This document shows, piece after piece, positions 16,046 through 24,466 of a stretch of DNA of 64,000 bases (position 1 is the first letter of the stretch; every line of letters begins with the position of its first letter). The position numbers and the translations under genes are program-made. Below the pieces are notes generated by a model. The model saw only the letters and a program-made list of their open reading frames with translations. It was not told the origin of the DNA and ran no database searches. Source of the DNA: Corallococcus silvisoli (GTDB lineage Bacteria; Myxococcota; Myxococcia; Myxococcales; Myxococcaceae); the NCBI RefSeq assembly GCF_009909145.1, contig NZ_JAAAPJ010000009.1, forward strand, positions 310,001 through 374,000, in the 5' to 3' direction.

Positions 16046-17296
16046 ATGATCAGTCCCTGGCAGAGAAGACGGCAGCCCGATGATGTACCCACCCCGGTGG
16101 CGGTGGCGGTGTCGGACTTCTGCCGACGCGCGAAGGCCCCGGCCCCCGCGCAGCAGGTCCGCGAGGCGCTCTCGCTCCTCACCGAGGAGGAGGACTTCCG
16201 GGTCCGCGCCCTCACGGACGGTGAACCGGAGGCGTCCCCCCTGGGGCCCTTCGCGGTGGTGGACATCCTGCGCGGCGTGACGCCGTCGCTCGCGGCCCAG
16301 CGCCAGCAGTGCGGCTACTACGACGTGGCCCAGGAGCTGGCCCAGGTGCGCGAGGAGAAGACCCCTCCCCCCGCGCCCGCCCCCACGACGCCCACCTTCG
16401 CGCTGCCCACCCCGGCTGGCGACGAGGTGGACGCGAAGGCGGGCCGCCGCAAGAGCGCCAAGGCGGAGGCCGCCGCCGTCCAGGAGCGCATCGCGCCCAA
16501 GAAGCGCGCCCCCGACACCGCGGACGGCGATGACGCCGCGGACGCGCCGGAGACCGCCGCCCAGGCCGCCCCCTCCCAGGACGAGGAGGCCCCGCGCTTC
16601 CTCAAGCGCGAGCTGCCCCGCCCCCGTGGCCGCTTCACCCGCGTGGAGGCCCAGCGGCTGTCGTTCTTCGATCTGACGCGCTCGGAGGGCAAGGAGACGC
16701 TGGAGGCCGCCATCGAGGCCACGGAGCACCGCTACTCGCTGCTGCGCACGCTGGAGCACCGCTACAACGGTCCGCGCGGCGAGCTGACGCAGGTGGACAT
16801 GGAGAACGCCCTCCGCCAGCACGGCATCATGGAGACGCTGGAGGCCCGCGAGCGCGACAACCTCCTGACCGCCTTCGCCGCCCAGCGCGGCGCCACCGGC
16901 CGCGTGGGCTGGTCGCTGGGCCTGAGCCCCAACGAGCTGCAGCGGCTCACCCACGCGCTCAGGCTCACCGAAGAGGTGGAGGCCCTGCGCGAGCGCTTCC
17001 GCAACGAGGTGCTGGCGACGTCCCACCTCACGCACCGGCTGGACCTGCTCGGCCGGGACAAGTACCTGGCGGACCTGGGCATCCAGAAGCGCTTCATCGA
17101 CGCGCTCCGCAAGGACCTGGAGCGGCTGGCGAAGGATGCCCTGCCGAGCGCCACCGATCTCCACTCGCTGGCCAACGTCGTGGCTCGTCAGCACGGCGCG
17201 CCCGCGGAGCTGGTCACCCGCGCCTTCGAGCGCCTGAACCTGACGGAGTCCCTGCGCAAGCAGCTCTCCGCCCAGGTCGTTCCCCCTTCGCACTGA
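16046..17296 (+). CDS. Hypothetical protein, helical C-terminus
   Basis: A protein of 416 aa, not assigned to a known family. Residues 1-110 form a folded region with helices (AQQVREALSLLTEEEDFRV; FAVVDILRGVTPSLAAQR). Residues about 115-205 are a disordered Pro/Ala/Lys/Asp-rich linker. Residues about 210-416 are strongly helical and charged, with stretches such as GELTQVDMENALRQHGI that look like helix-turn-helix pairs. A cytoplasmic DNA-binding or regulatory role is possible but unproven. A TTGACA at 15977-15982 with a weak -10 could drive it. A short CTCG-TAAA-CGAG hairpin followed by five T lies about 20 bp before the start. Confidence 0.72.
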   Translation: MISPWQRRRQPDDVPTPVAVAVSDFCRRAKAPAPAQQVREALSLLTEEEDFRVRALTDGEPEASPLGPFAVVDILRGVTPSLAAQRQQCGYYDVAQELAQVREEKTPPPAPAPTTPTFALPTPAGDEVDAKAGRRKSAKAEAAAVQERIAPKKRAPDTADGDDAADAPETAAQAAPSQDEEAPRFLKRELPRPRGRFTRVEAQRLSFFDLTRSEGKETLEAAIEATEHRYSLLRTLEHRYNGPRGELTQVDMENALRQHGIMETLEARERDNLLTAFAAQRGATGRVGWSLGLSPNELQRLTHALRLTEEVEALRERFRNEVLATSHLTHRLDLLGRDKYLADLGIQKRFIDALRKDLERLAKDALPSATDLHSLANVVARQHGAPAELVTRAFERLNLTESLRKQLSAQVVPPSH

Positions 17297-17313
17297 GACG
17301 AGGTACCCACCCC

Positions 17314-17646
17314 ATGCCCATCTACGAGTACGGCTGTTCGGCCTGCGGAAAGACCATCGACGTCCTGCAGAAGATCTCCGACCCGACGCCCGCCGCGTGC
17401 ACCGCGTGCGGCGCCCCGGGCACGCTGACCAAGCAGGTCAGCCGCTCCAGCTTCCACCTCAAGGGCGGCGGCTGGTACTCGGACCTGTACGGCTCCACGA
17501 AGAAGGACGGCGGCGGTTCGTCATCGTCCTCCTCTTCTTCGTCGTCTGGGTCCGCGTCGTCGTCGGCCCCCGCGTCGAGCAGCCCGGCGGCCAGCGCTCC
17601 GGCGGCGGCCCCCAGCACGTCGACCGCGTCCGGCGACAAGTCGTAG
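17314..17646 (+). CDS. FmdB-family zinc-ribbon protein
   Basis: A protein of 110 aa. It starts MPIYEYGCSACGKTID and has a second pair CTACG, the classic FmdB/CxxC_CxxC_SSSS regulatory zinc ribbon. FHLKGGGWYSDLYG is the conserved segment after the ribbon. The C-terminus is a long Ser-rich then Ala/Pro/Ser-rich low-complexity tail. The family is widespread and small; its function is not well established. It lies 17 bp after the preceding gene, so co-transcription is likely. Confidence 0.92.
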   Translation: MPIYEYGCSACGKTIDVLQKISDPTPAACTACGAPGTLTKQVSRSSFHLKGGGWYSDLYGSTKKDGGGSSSSSSSSSSGSASSSAPASSSPAASAPAAAPSTSTASGDKS

Positions 17647-17711
17647 CGCGGGGCACCGGCGTCCCTGGCTGAAAATTCGCTGGGGGCGCGGGGCGGGCGC
17701 AGACTTGACGC

Positions 17712-17915
17712 GTGCCCTTTCCTCCCTCGAAGCGTCCCCCCCGCCACTGCGCGCTGTGCGGCCATCCGGAGCTGACGGATGCGCGGGGGCAGGGACGATT
17801 CCTCCTGGTGGCCGACCCCCACGGCCGCGGTCCGGTGTGTCCTCCCCAGCGGGGCTGCCGCGACGGCAAGCTCGCCGCGGCGGGCACGCCGGCGCTGACG
17901 CAGGCCATCCGCTAG
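17712..17915 (+). CDS. Small Cys-containing hypothetical protein
   Basis: A protein of 67 aa with a GTG start at 17712. It contains CALCG near the N-terminus and the later cysteines in VCPPQRGCRDG, compatible with a small metal-binding knuckle. No Shine-Dalgarno sequence is obvious. Codon third positions are G/C-rich, as in neighbours. It is not recognised as a known family and could be spurious. The metal site is inferred only from the Cys spacing. Confidence 0.5.
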   Translation: MPFPPSKRPPRHCALCGHPELTDARGQGRFLLVADPHGRGPVCPPQRGCRDGKLAAAGTPALTQAIR

Positions 17916-17969
17916 GCTAAAGCTGGCCACCGCCGCGCGCGCGCCCCATCCCGCGCGCCTCCAGGTGCC

Positions 17970-18728
17970 ATGCCTCCCTTCCGCTCGCTGTCGTCCCTCC
18001 TCCTGGTGCCGCTCGTGGCCGTCGTGGCCACCGGCTGCGCCTCCGCCACCCGCATGTCCCCCGAGGATCGCGCCTCGCTGGACCGGAGCCTCACCGGCCC
18101 GGACGCGGAGCGGTTCCTGCGCGTCTCCGCCTACCTGACGCCCTTCTTCGGGGACGCGTCCAAGCGGCTGCTGACGCCCTACCCTCCAGAGGACGTGCGG
18201 CTGGTGGATGACACGCAGGGCAAGCCCCTCGACCCCGGTCCCATCCAGGCCACCCTCCCGGCGGGCTCGCGCGTGCGGATCACGAAGGTGGAGTTCCCCA
18301 CCGCCTGGGCCATCACCGAGCGCGTGCTCTACTCCCCGCGCACCTGGCCGTGGGTGTACGTGACGGTGGAGGGCGCTCCCGCCGGGGAGCAGGTGGTGCT
18401 GGTGCTGCCGCCCAACCTGGACCGGCCGGACGACTTCCGCGCGGAGCTGGAGAAGACGCTGTCGCCCCACTCGCCCAAGGCGCAGCTGGACGGCTTCAGC
18501 GCGGCGGTGCGGGAGGCGGTGCGCACGAAGAAGCTGGTGGCGGACATGCCCGCGGACGCGGTGCGCATGGCCTGGGGCCCGCCCGAGACGGTGCGCCGCA
18601 CGCTGGAGGGCACCGCGAAGAACGAGGAGTGGCGCTACCCCGGGGAGCGCCGCAAGGCGTTCCTCACCGACGGGCGGCTGGTGCGCGCGGAGGAAGCGGG
18701 CGCGTCCGTCCTGCCCCGAGGGCCTTAG
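17970..18728 (+). CDS. Lipoprotein, function unknown
   Basis: A protein of 252 aa. The signal peptide MPPFRSLSSLLLVPLVAVVATGCAS has the lipobox ATGC. The mature part is mixed alpha/beta (RLLTPYPPEDVRLVDD; TWPWVYVTVEGAPAGEQVVLVLPP). Its end segment (AWGPPETVRRTLEGTAKNEEWRYPGERRKAFLTDGRLV) resembles the small repeated beta modules of outer-membrane assembly-type lipoproteins, but this is weak. The stop codon overlaps the stop of the convergent PHP gene (TAG on + and TAA on - share two bases), leaving no room for a terminator. Confidence 0.72.
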   Translation: MPPFRSLSSLLLVPLVAVVATGCASATRMSPEDRASLDRSLTGPDAERFLRVSAYLTPFFGDASKRLLTPYPPEDVRLVDDTQGKPLDPGPIQATLPAGSRVRITKVEFPTAWAITERVLYSPRTWPWVYVTVEGAPAGEQVVLVLPPNLDRPDDFRAELEKTLSPHSPKAQLDGFSAAVREAVRTKKLVADMPADAVRMAWGPPETVRRTLEGTAKNEEWRYPGERRKAFLTDGRLVRAEEAGASVLPRGP

Positions 18729-19459
18729 CGCCGGCCGCCGCGGCGGTGCTGCTTCTTGCCACCACCGCCGCCGCCCTTGCGCTGGGCCTGGGCCTCGCCC
18801 GGCCGGGTGAGGCGGGGCAGCTCGCCGGCCATCACCGGCCAGAAGTCGCCCTTGAAGAGCTCCTCCACCAGCTGCGCCTGGGTGAGCACGTCGCGCTTGA
18901 AGAAGGTGGCGCCCCGGCCCATCTCGTCCAGGGAGCCGCGCGCGTCGCTGCCCCCCACGCAGGGCAGCTTGAGCCCGTCCGCGGCCTCCACGGCGAGGTC
19001 GTTGGCCGTCTGCTTCACCTTGGCGTTGTAGCCCTCCACGGCGCACAGCACGCCCGACAGCGAGCGCACGTAGTCCATGGCCGGGTTGGGCACGTCGCGG
19101 TCGAACGGGCGGGCCGCGACGATGGCCGCGCCCAGGGCCTTCACCTTGGGCAGGCACTCGGCCGCGCTCCAGGGCTTCTCTCGGTTGCTGCCCCACATCT
19201 GCACGGGCTCCGGCGCCAGCTCCGGCTTCGGGAAGAAGCACAGGTACTGGCCCCGGTCCGTCACCAGCTCCAGCCCCACGAAGACCTTCACCTTGGACCT
19301 GGCGCCGATCTCGAAGAGCTCGTCGCAGCCGTCCTGGGTGTTGGTCTCCGTGAACGCCACCGCGTCCAGGCCGAACATCGCCGCCCGCTCGAGCACGGCG
19401 CGCGGCTCCAGGTCGCACCCCTTGGACAGATGGGAATGGGCGTGTAGGTCGATGAGCAT
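18725..19459 (-). CDS. PHP-domain metal-dependent phosphoesterase-like protein
   Basis: A protein of 244 aa starting at ATG 19459. Motifs of the PHP fold are present: DLHAHSHLSKG (first metal His pair), FTETNTQDG, VGLELVTDRG and VGGSDARG. Such proteins hydrolyse phosphoesters, for example 3'-5' phosphoadenosine or oligonucleotides, using a metal cluster. The substrate is unknown. The C-terminus is a Gly/Lys/Arg-rich tail (RKGGGGGGKKQHRRGGRR), an addition that could bind nucleic acid. The neighbour upstream begins 50 bp away on the same strand. Confidence 0.85.
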   Translation of the reverse strand: MLIDLHAHSHLSKGCDLEPRAVLERAAMFGLDAVAFTETNTQDGCDELFEIGARSKVKVFVGLELVTDRGQYLCFFPKPELAPEPVQMWGSNREKPWSAAECLPKVKALGAAIVAARPFDRDVPNPAMDYVRSLSGVLCAVEGYNAKVKQTANDLAVEAADGLKLPCVGGSDARGSLDEMGRGATFFKRDVLTQAQLVEELFKGDFWPVMAGELPRLTRPGEAQAQRKGGGGGGKKQHRRGGRR

Positions 19460-19509
19460 GGGCGACGCGTGCCTAACAGGCCTCCCCGGGGCCTGTCGAG
19501 CACCGGCGC

Positions 19510-19779
19510 TCAGGCGTAGGCGTAGGACTGGAAGTTGCCCTGCCGGGCCTGGCTGTTCTTCTCCTCGTAGGTGCGGATGAGGTAGCCCATCAGCATCAGC
19601 GACGAGGTGTTCTCCAGCACCCGCGACGGGTCCTTGGAGATGAGGTTGGCGCTGTAGTTCAGGAAGAACTGCGCCAGCTCCTCGCCCGCTTCCTTGACGA
19701 TGAGGGCATTGAGCGCGCTCGGCTCCATGGTGCGGATGGTGTTGATGAAGTCCACCGCCAGGTCCTTCTTCGTCTTCAT
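19510..19779 (-). CDS. Small conserved-looking hypothetical protein
   Basis: A protein of 89 aa from ATG 19779; a GTG two codons upstream is better spaced from an AGGGGG box. It is largely helical (DLAVDFINTIRTMEPSALNALIVKEAGEELAQFFLNYSANL) and ends in SYAYA. No signal peptide or motif is visible. Amino acid composition is normal for a folded soluble protein, unlike the GC-rich shadow frames. It diverges from the small gene at 20037. Function unknown. Confidence 0.68.
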   Translation of the reverse strand: MKTKKDLAVDFINTIRTMEPSALNALIVKEAGEELAQFFLNYSANLISKDPSRVLENTSSLMLMGYLIRTYEEKNSQARQGNFQSYAYA

Positions 19780-19962
19780 GTCCACGGTCCTGCCCCCTTT
19801 TTCCCGCCCATGCCCCTGGGACCGCCACGGCCCCGGGCCCCGCCCCAATCCAAGAACCGGGTGCGACCGGGTGAACCTATGCATGCCCTGGGACCTGCAA
19901 ACCCCCACCCTCCGCGCCCCCCTGCCTCCTCACGGGTCCCCAACTTTCGGCGCGCCGCATTT

Positions 19963-19992
19963 TTGACACCTTGAAAAGGCGTGTGCGATAAC
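19963..19992 (+). promoter_or_regulatory. Sigma-70-type promoter for the small gene at 20037
   Basis: A perfect -35 TTGACA (19963-19968) is followed by an 18-bp spacer and GATAAC (19987-19992; four of six match TATAAT). It lies about 45 bp upstream of ATG 20037. The same intergenic stretch has a tandem ACCGGGTG pair (19856-19863, 19866-19873) and a near-identical CATGCCC(C)TGGGACC pair (19809-19823, 19882-19895) that could be operators. Confidence 0.6.
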
Positions 19993-20036
19993 TCCCGGTC
20001 AGCCTTTTCTCACCACCGCACAAGGAGTGGCAGGCG

Positions 20037-20231
20037 ATGTTCACGGGCGTGAAGGTCTTCTCCGCTACGAAGGCCAAGGAGCGGGAAGAGTTGGGTGAGA
20101 ACGTCACCCGCTGGATCAAGAGCAACTCGGATCTGGAGATCGTGGACCGGGTCGTCTGCCAGTCCTCGGACAACGAGTTCCACTGCTACACCTTGGTGCT
20201 GTTCTACAAGCACGCGAAGCCGCCGGCCTGA
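20037..20231 (+). CDS. Small hypothetical protein
   Basis: A protein of 64 aa with a strong AAGGAG Shine-Dalgarno ahead of ATG 20037 and a good sigma-70-like promoter. It is an alpha/beta protein (MFTGVKVFSATKAKEREELGENVTRWI then LEIVDRVVCQSSDNEFHCYTLVLFYK) with normal, non-low-complexity composition. The beta strand pair and compact size suggest a folded single domain. Family and function not recognised. The combination of promoter, SD and composition makes this a confident gene call despite its length. Confidence 0.78.
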   Translation: MFTGVKVFSATKAKEREELGENVTRWIKSNSDLEIVDRVVCQSSDNEFHCYTLVLFYKHAKPPA

Positions 20232-20327
20232 CCCCCGAGCCTGCCCGCGTCATCCCGGCCCGTCCTCCCGCGTACGCGCATCTTCCGGTGCGCGCGGGGA
20301 GGCCGGGCCTTTCCATTTCCGTATGTT

Positions 20328-21713
20328 ATGGTCCGCGCCGTGGCGCGCTTCGGGGATGACAGCGGGGAAGAGGACCGTCAGCTTCGGACGGACGCGCTGC
20401 CGGCGATGCGGACGGCGCGGGTGCGGGTGCGGCTGGTGGTGCTCTCCGGGCCGGACGCGGGCCATGGCTACCCGTTGACGCCGGGGCGGTACCGGGTGGG
20501 AGCGGATCCCGGGTCGGACATCGTCGTCGCGGACCGGGCGGTGTCGCGCAGTCATCTGCTGCTGGACGTGCGCGAGGACAGCGTCCAGGCGGTGGACGTG
20601 GGCTCGCGCAACGGCTCCTTCTGCGAGGGCATGCGCTTCACCACCCTGGAGGTGCGCCCCGGAGCCGTGCTGACGCTGGGCACCACGGAGCTGAAGCTCG
20701 TCCCGGAGGGCGAGAAGGCGCACACCCTGCCCCTGTCCAACCGTGAACGGTTCGGCAACCTGGTGGGCTCCAGCCGGCGCATGCGGGAGGTGTTCACCCT
20801 GCTGGAGCGCGTGGCGCAGGGCGAATCCGACGTGCTCATCCAAGGGGAGACGGGCACGGGCAAGGAGCTGTGCGCGGAGGCGCTGCACACCCACGGCGGG
20901 CGCTCCAAGGGGCCCTTCGTCATCGTGGACCTGGCGGGCGTGGCGCCGCAGCTCCTGGAGTCGGAGCTGTTCGGCCATGTGAAGGGCGCCTTCACCGGAG
21001 CGCAGGCGGACCGGGCGGGCGCCTTCGAGCGCGCGCACGGGGGCACGCTCTTCCTGGATGAAGTCGGGGAGCTGCCGCTGGAGGTCCAGCCGCGGCTGCT
21101 GCGCGCGCTGGAGCGCCGGCAGGTGAAGCGGGTGGGCGCGAACGACTATCGCTCGGTGAACGTGCGGGTGGTGGCCGCCACGCACCAGGACCTGGAGGGC
21201 GCGGTGAAGGCGGGCCGCTTCCGAGGGGACCTGTTCCACCGGCTCGCGGTGCTGCGCGCGACGCTGCCGCCCCTGCGCGAGCGCCCGGAGGACATCCCGC
21301 TGCTCATCGACACGGTGCTGGAGCGCATGGGCAAGCCGCCCAGTGCCCTGTCGGACCAGACGCGCGCGCTGTTGGCCCAGTACCCGTGGCCGGGCAACGT
21401 GCGGGAGCTGCGCAACGTCGTGGACCGGGTGGTGAGCCTGGGCGAGTCGGCGCTGCCGGACCTGCCCGACACGCCGCCTCCGCGCGCGCCGCCCCAGGAC
21501 CTGGGCCCCGAGGACACGCAGTCGCTGGCGGCGGACCTTCCCTTCAAGGAAGCGAAGGAGCGCCTCATCGAGGGCTTCGAGCGCGACTACCTGAAGACGC
21601 TGCTGGAGCGCTGCGGCGGCAACGTGTCCAAGGCGTCGCGCGAGGCGGGCATCGACCGGGTCTACCTGCGCAAGCTGCTGCGCAAGCACGGGCTGGCGTC
21701 CGGGCCGGACTGA
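20328..21713 (+). CDS. FHA-domain sigma-54-dependent transcriptional activator
   Basis: A protein of 461 aa. The FHA domain (about 35-120) contains RYRVGADPGSDIVV, RSHL and GSRNGSF, which recognise phosphothreonine. The AAA+ domain has Walker A GETGTGKE, the sigma-54 contact loop GAFTGA, and Walker B GGTLFLDEVGELP. A C-terminal Fis-type HTH reads CGGNVSKASREAGIDRVYLRKLLRKHG. It should activate RpoN promoters in response to Ser/Thr-kinase signalling, a common myxobacterial arrangement. The start could be ATG 20328 or GTG 20340. No obvious kinase lies beside it. Confidence 0.94.
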   Translation: MVRAVARFGDDSGEEDRQLRTDALPAMRTARVRVRLVVLSGPDAGHGYPLTPGRYRVGADPGSDIVVADRAVSRSHLLLDVREDSVQAVDVGSRNGSFCEGMRFTTLEVRPGAVLTLGTTELKLVPEGEKAHTLPLSNRERFGNLVGSSRRMREVFTLLERVAQGESDVLIQGETGTGKELCAEALHTHGGRSKGPFVIVDLAGVAPQLLESELFGHVKGAFTGAQADRAGAFERAHGGTLFLDEVGELPLEVQPRLLRALERRQVKRVGANDYRSVNVRVVAATHQDLEGAVKAGRFRGDLFHRLAVLRATLPPLRERPEDIPLLIDTVLERMGKPPSALSDQTRALLAQYPWPGNVRELRNVVDRVVSLGESALPDLPDTPPPRAPPQDLGPEDTQSLAADLPFKEAKERLIEGFERDYLKTLLERCGGNVSKASREAGIDRVYLRKLLRKHGLASGPD

Positions 21714-21888
21714 GCGGGTCCTCCCCTGCCCCGCTCGTCGGGTGCGGGCGCCTCCCTCCCTGGGTCCTCCCCCGGTCGCGGTCGCCGTGGCCCGGGAGAC
21801 ACTGGGGCGGACCTCCCCGGCGGGGGTGGTTGTCGGCCCACGTTTCCGGCCCATCTTTGGGAGCACCAACGCACGCGAGGTGGGGCCC

Positions 21889-22359
21889 ATGCGCCAGGGA
21901 TTCGGGAGGTGGCTGTTCGTCGGAGGACTCACGCTGTGCGCCATCGCGTGCCAGTCCCGAGAGGGGGCGGTCGTCGAGAGCGGCACGAGGCCCGGGCTCG
22001 CGGTGTTCCAGGCCCCTTCGGAGGGGCCGCCGGAGGGCACCGGTGGAAGCGGGAGCGTGGGTGACGCGCTGGCCCAGGACCTCCCGGACTTCTACGGCAC
22101 GGTGACGAGCGCAGGCAGCCGGGGCTTCACCGTGCGGGATGACGACGGCGTGGAGCGGCCCTTCTCGGTGGCGCCGTCCACGCGCATCCTCCGCGACGGC
22201 CAGCGCGTGGCCCGCTCACAGTTGCAGCCAGGGGCGCTGGTCCACACCACCTACGGCGAGCGGCTGGGGACCTGGGTGGCGACCGACGTGGAGATCTACT
22301 CCGGCACGCCGTCGCGCGACATGACGGCCGCGGCGACGCCGGCGCCGGTGAAGCGCTGA
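21889..22359 (+). CDS. Small lipoprotein
   Basis: A protein of 156 aa from ATG 21889, preceded by a purine-rich GAGGTGGGG. The signal peptide MRQGFGRWLFVGGLTLCAIACQS has the lipobox AIAC. The mature domain (DFYGTVTSAGSRGFTVRDDDGVERPFSVAPSTRILRDGQRV) has the beta-strand pattern of small OB-like extracytoplasmic domains with DUF5666-like character. The frame is open from 21742, but the lipobox fixes the start. Function unknown. It ends 16 bp from a convergent lipoprotein gene. Confidence 0.75.
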   Translation: MRQGFGRWLFVGGLTLCAIACQSREGAVVESGTRPGLAVFQAPSEGPPEGTGGSGSVGDALAQDLPDFYGTVTSAGSRGFTVRDDDGVERPFSVAPSTRILRDGQRVARSQLQPGALVHTTYGERLGTWVATDVEIYSGTPSRDMTAAATPAPVKR

Positions 22360-22375
22360 GAGACAGGCTCGCGCG

Positions 22376-23335
22376 TCAGTAGACGGCGAGCGCCTGCGGC
22401 AGGTGGTAGCTCACGATGGTGAGCACCGGGATCTTCGGGCCCTCGTCCTCGTCATCGGTGGTCATCCCGGACGTGACGCGCAGGCCGTCGAAGCGCGCGA
22501 GGATGACGTAGTCGCGGCGGGTCTCCAGGAACGGATCCGGCGCGGCGAGTCGGCCCAGGGCCTCGCGGCCGGTCTCCTCGGAGCTGTTGTCGTACGTCCG
22601 CTCGGAGGCGGACTGGGTGGTGCTCTCGCGAGTGAAGATGGAGCCGCCCACGCGGCCCTCGCCTGTCAGCGCCGTCCTTCCGCCCAGGTCACCGGAGGTC
22701 TCCGAGACGGAGTCGGTGTGGTACGCGATGCCGACCTCCCGGCGGGAGCCGACGGCCTGGAGGCCCTGCTCCACGAGCCACAGCGTGGGGCGTTCGCCCT
22801 CGGAGCGCTGGTCCGCCACCTGCGCGCGCAGGAGCACATAGCGGCCCCGGTAGGTGTCCGGCTGGGCGATGGCGGAGGCGAGCGAGAAGATGGGCACCTT
22901 GCGCGAGTGGAGCAGGCGCAGCTCCCCATCCACGCTGCCGCCGCGCTGGGCCACCACGCGGGCGATGAGCGGTGCCGCGTCCGGACGCACGCGGACGTCC
23001 TCGGTCCATGCGCTGCCGAGCACGGCGCCCAGTTGGGTGAAGCCGGGGGCCTCCACGCAGAGCTTCAGCGCCAGCCATGCGTCGTCGCGCGACGTCGCCT
23101 GGAGCTTGCGGGCGGCGCCCTCGCAGGCGGCGGGCGTGGGATAGCGGGCGAGGAACGCGCGGGCGTCATGCGGCGACGCAGGCGGCTGCTCCGTGGCGGG
23201 CCGGGCCGAGGACGCAGGCGGGGCTGGGGGCGGCGCGTCCGTGAGGGTTCGGTCCTCGAGGGCCACGTGGGAGTGCGCGGCACCACAGCCGGTAGCGAGT
23301 GCACCCAACAGGGTCAGCAGCGAAAGACGGGACAT
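22376..23335 (-). CDS. Lipoprotein, function unknown
   Basis: A protein of 319 aa from ATG 23335. The signal sequence MSRLSLLTLLGALATGCGAAH has the lipobox ATGC. A Pro/Ala/Ser linker leads to a helical part with paired Cys (TPAACEGAARKLQ; ALKLCVEAPGF), then a beta-rich part with YRGRYVLLRAQVADQRSEGERPTLWLVEQG, which looks OB-fold-like. No enzymatic motif was recognised. Its upstream region is occupied by the palindromic repeat array at about 23366-23612, so any promoter would lie within or next to those repeats. Confidence 0.75.
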   Translation of the reverse strand: MSRLSLLTLLGALATGCGAAHSHVALEDRTLTDAPPPAPPASSARPATEQPPASPHDARAFLARYPTPAACEGAARKLQATSRDDAWLALKLCVEAPGFTQLGAVLGSAWTEDVRVRPDAAPLIARVVAQRGGSVDGELRLLHSRKVPIFSLASAIAQPDTYRGRYVLLRAQVADQRSEGERPTLWLVEQGLQAVGSRREVGIAYHTDSVSETSGDLGGRTALTGEGRVGGSIFTRESTTQSASERTYDNSSEETGREALGRLAAPDPFLETRRDYVILARFDGLRVTSGMTTDDEDEGPKIPVLTIVSYHLPQALAVY

Positions 23336-23365
23336 GGAGCGGGACTCCTGTGCAGGGCGATGGGT

Positions 23366-23612
23366 GGACTCCAGCGCGGTAGGGCCGGGCGACGGGCTTG
23401 TGCGCGGTGGAGTCATGAAGGTCCGTGAAGGGCGTCGCGGGGACTCCAGCGCGGTTGGGCCGGGCGGTGGGCTTGTGCGCGGTGGAGCCGGGAAAGGCTT
23501 CGCGGGGACTCCTGCGCGGCGGAGCCGGGCAGCGGGCTTGTGCGCGGTGGAGTCATGCGAGCCTTGGCGGGAGGACGGGGGCTACAGCGCGGCGGAGCCG
23601 GAGCGCTGGCTT
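23366..23612. repeat. REP-like array of imperfect palindromic repeats
   Basis: Three or four degenerate units of 65-75 bp lie head to tail. The core GGGCTTGTGCGCGGTGGAG is identical at 23394-23412, 23469-23487 and 23534-23552. Each unit opens with GGACTCC near 23366, 23441 and 23506. Within a unit GACTCC-N-GCGC faces GCGC-N3-GGAGTC, so each can fold into a hairpin. A fourth, decayed unit runs into the 3' end of the gene at 23582. The arrangement resembles REP/BIME elements. A partial first unit may start near 23340. Confidence 0.7.
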
Positions 23613-24268
23613 CCGTGCGAAGGCTCCGACCGGGGGATGGACGCGGACGGGGGCAGCATCATGGAGCAGGCGTCGTGGCACCGCTCGTCCATGCACGCGA
23701 GCGTCCCGGGCCCGGCCTGCTGGCGCGACACGTCCGCGTAGCAGCGCTCACCATTGCCGGGGCACTGGCTGCGCGCGGCGCACTCGCAGCAGGTGGAGGC
23801 CACGGACGCCATCAACTGCACGTCCTGGAGCACGGTGGACAGCGCGCGGTAGCAGGCACGGGCCGCGGGCGCGAAGCGGCCCTTGGTGTCGACCACCGGC
23901 GAGCCACCGTCGATGCCGCAGCGGCCCACGACATCGGCGTACTTGCGCTCGCAGACGGCGACGAGCTTCGCGTCCGGCGTGCCGTCACGGGCGTTGCTGA
24001 CGGCCTCCGTGCAGAGCGCGCGCGACGCGTCTTTGAGGAGCTTGACGTTGGCGGCCTCCTGGTTGGCGTTGGGGGCGCCGGGTGGCGGCACCTCCGCCTC
24101 GAACACGCATTCCTTTCCCGCGCGGAGCGTGTCGACGGTGCAGGACCACGCGGTGGGAGACACATCCACGAGCGGGGGCGCGCCCAGCGCTTCGGGAGGC
24201 AGGGACGACGGCGCGGGGCCTGACGGCGCGGCGCCGAAGAGCATCAGGGATAGGAGCATCGCCTTCAT
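23582..24268 (-). CDS. Secreted Cys-rich hypothetical protein
   Basis: A protein of 228 aa. A short signal peptide is likely (MKAMLLSLMLFGAAPSGP). The central part is helical, and the C-terminal half is rich in Cys (ASTCCECAARSQCPGNGERCYADVS; LACMDERCHDACSMML), suggesting several disulfide bonds in an extracytoplasmic protein. The pattern is similar to other myxobacterial Cys-rich secreted proteins. The last codons lie inside the decayed repeat unit, so the C-terminal tail (SEPSHGSQRSGSAAL) may derive from it. Function unknown. Confidence 0.7.
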   Translation of the reverse strand: MKAMLLSLMLFGAAPSGPAPSSLPPEALGAPPLVDVSPTAWSCTVDTLRAGKECVFEAEVPPPGAPNANQEAANVKLLKDASRALCTEAVSNARDGTPDAKLVAVCERKYADVVGRCGIDGGSPVVDTKGRFAPAARACYRALSTVLQDVQLMASVASTCCECAARSQCPGNGERCYADVSRQQAGPGTLACMDERCHDACSMMLPPSASIPRSEPSHGSQRSGSAAL

Positions 24269-24394
24269 GGGCGCTAAGCGTAGGACTTCGGCCCGCGCCG
24301 CTCAAACTGCCTCGGCGATCGCGGTTCGCCGCCTGTCATAGAGGCAGGGACGGCGGGTCTGGATTGACCGGTGAGCGATGCCGTAGGGAAAATC

Positions 24395-24426
24395 CCCACG
24401 CCTGCTATCGGAACAGCAGGCGTGGG
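24395..24426. repeat. Perfect 12-bp inverted repeat
   Basis: CCCACGCCTGCT (24395-24406) and AGCAGGCGTGGG (24415-24426) pair perfectly around the 8-base loop ATCGGAAC. There is no following T-run, so a simple intrinsic terminator is unlikely. Confidence 0.75.
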
Positions 24427-24466
24427 AACAAGAACCCTTGTCACTTCCAACAGGAACCCTGGTCAC
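24427..24466. repeat. 22-bp-period direct repeat pair
   Basis: AACAAGAACCCTTGTCAC (24427-24444) and AACAGGAACCCTGGTCAC (24449-24466) differ at two of 18 positions. The first copy abuts the hairpin. The spacing of two helical turns would suit a DNA-binding protein. Confidence 0.65.

Noticed and set aside
23193..24223. Plus-strand open frames through the repeat array (repeated GDSSAVGPGGGLVRGG-like peptides)
   Set aside because: The peptide repeats follow from the DNA repeats, and these frames are antisense to two better-supported genes.
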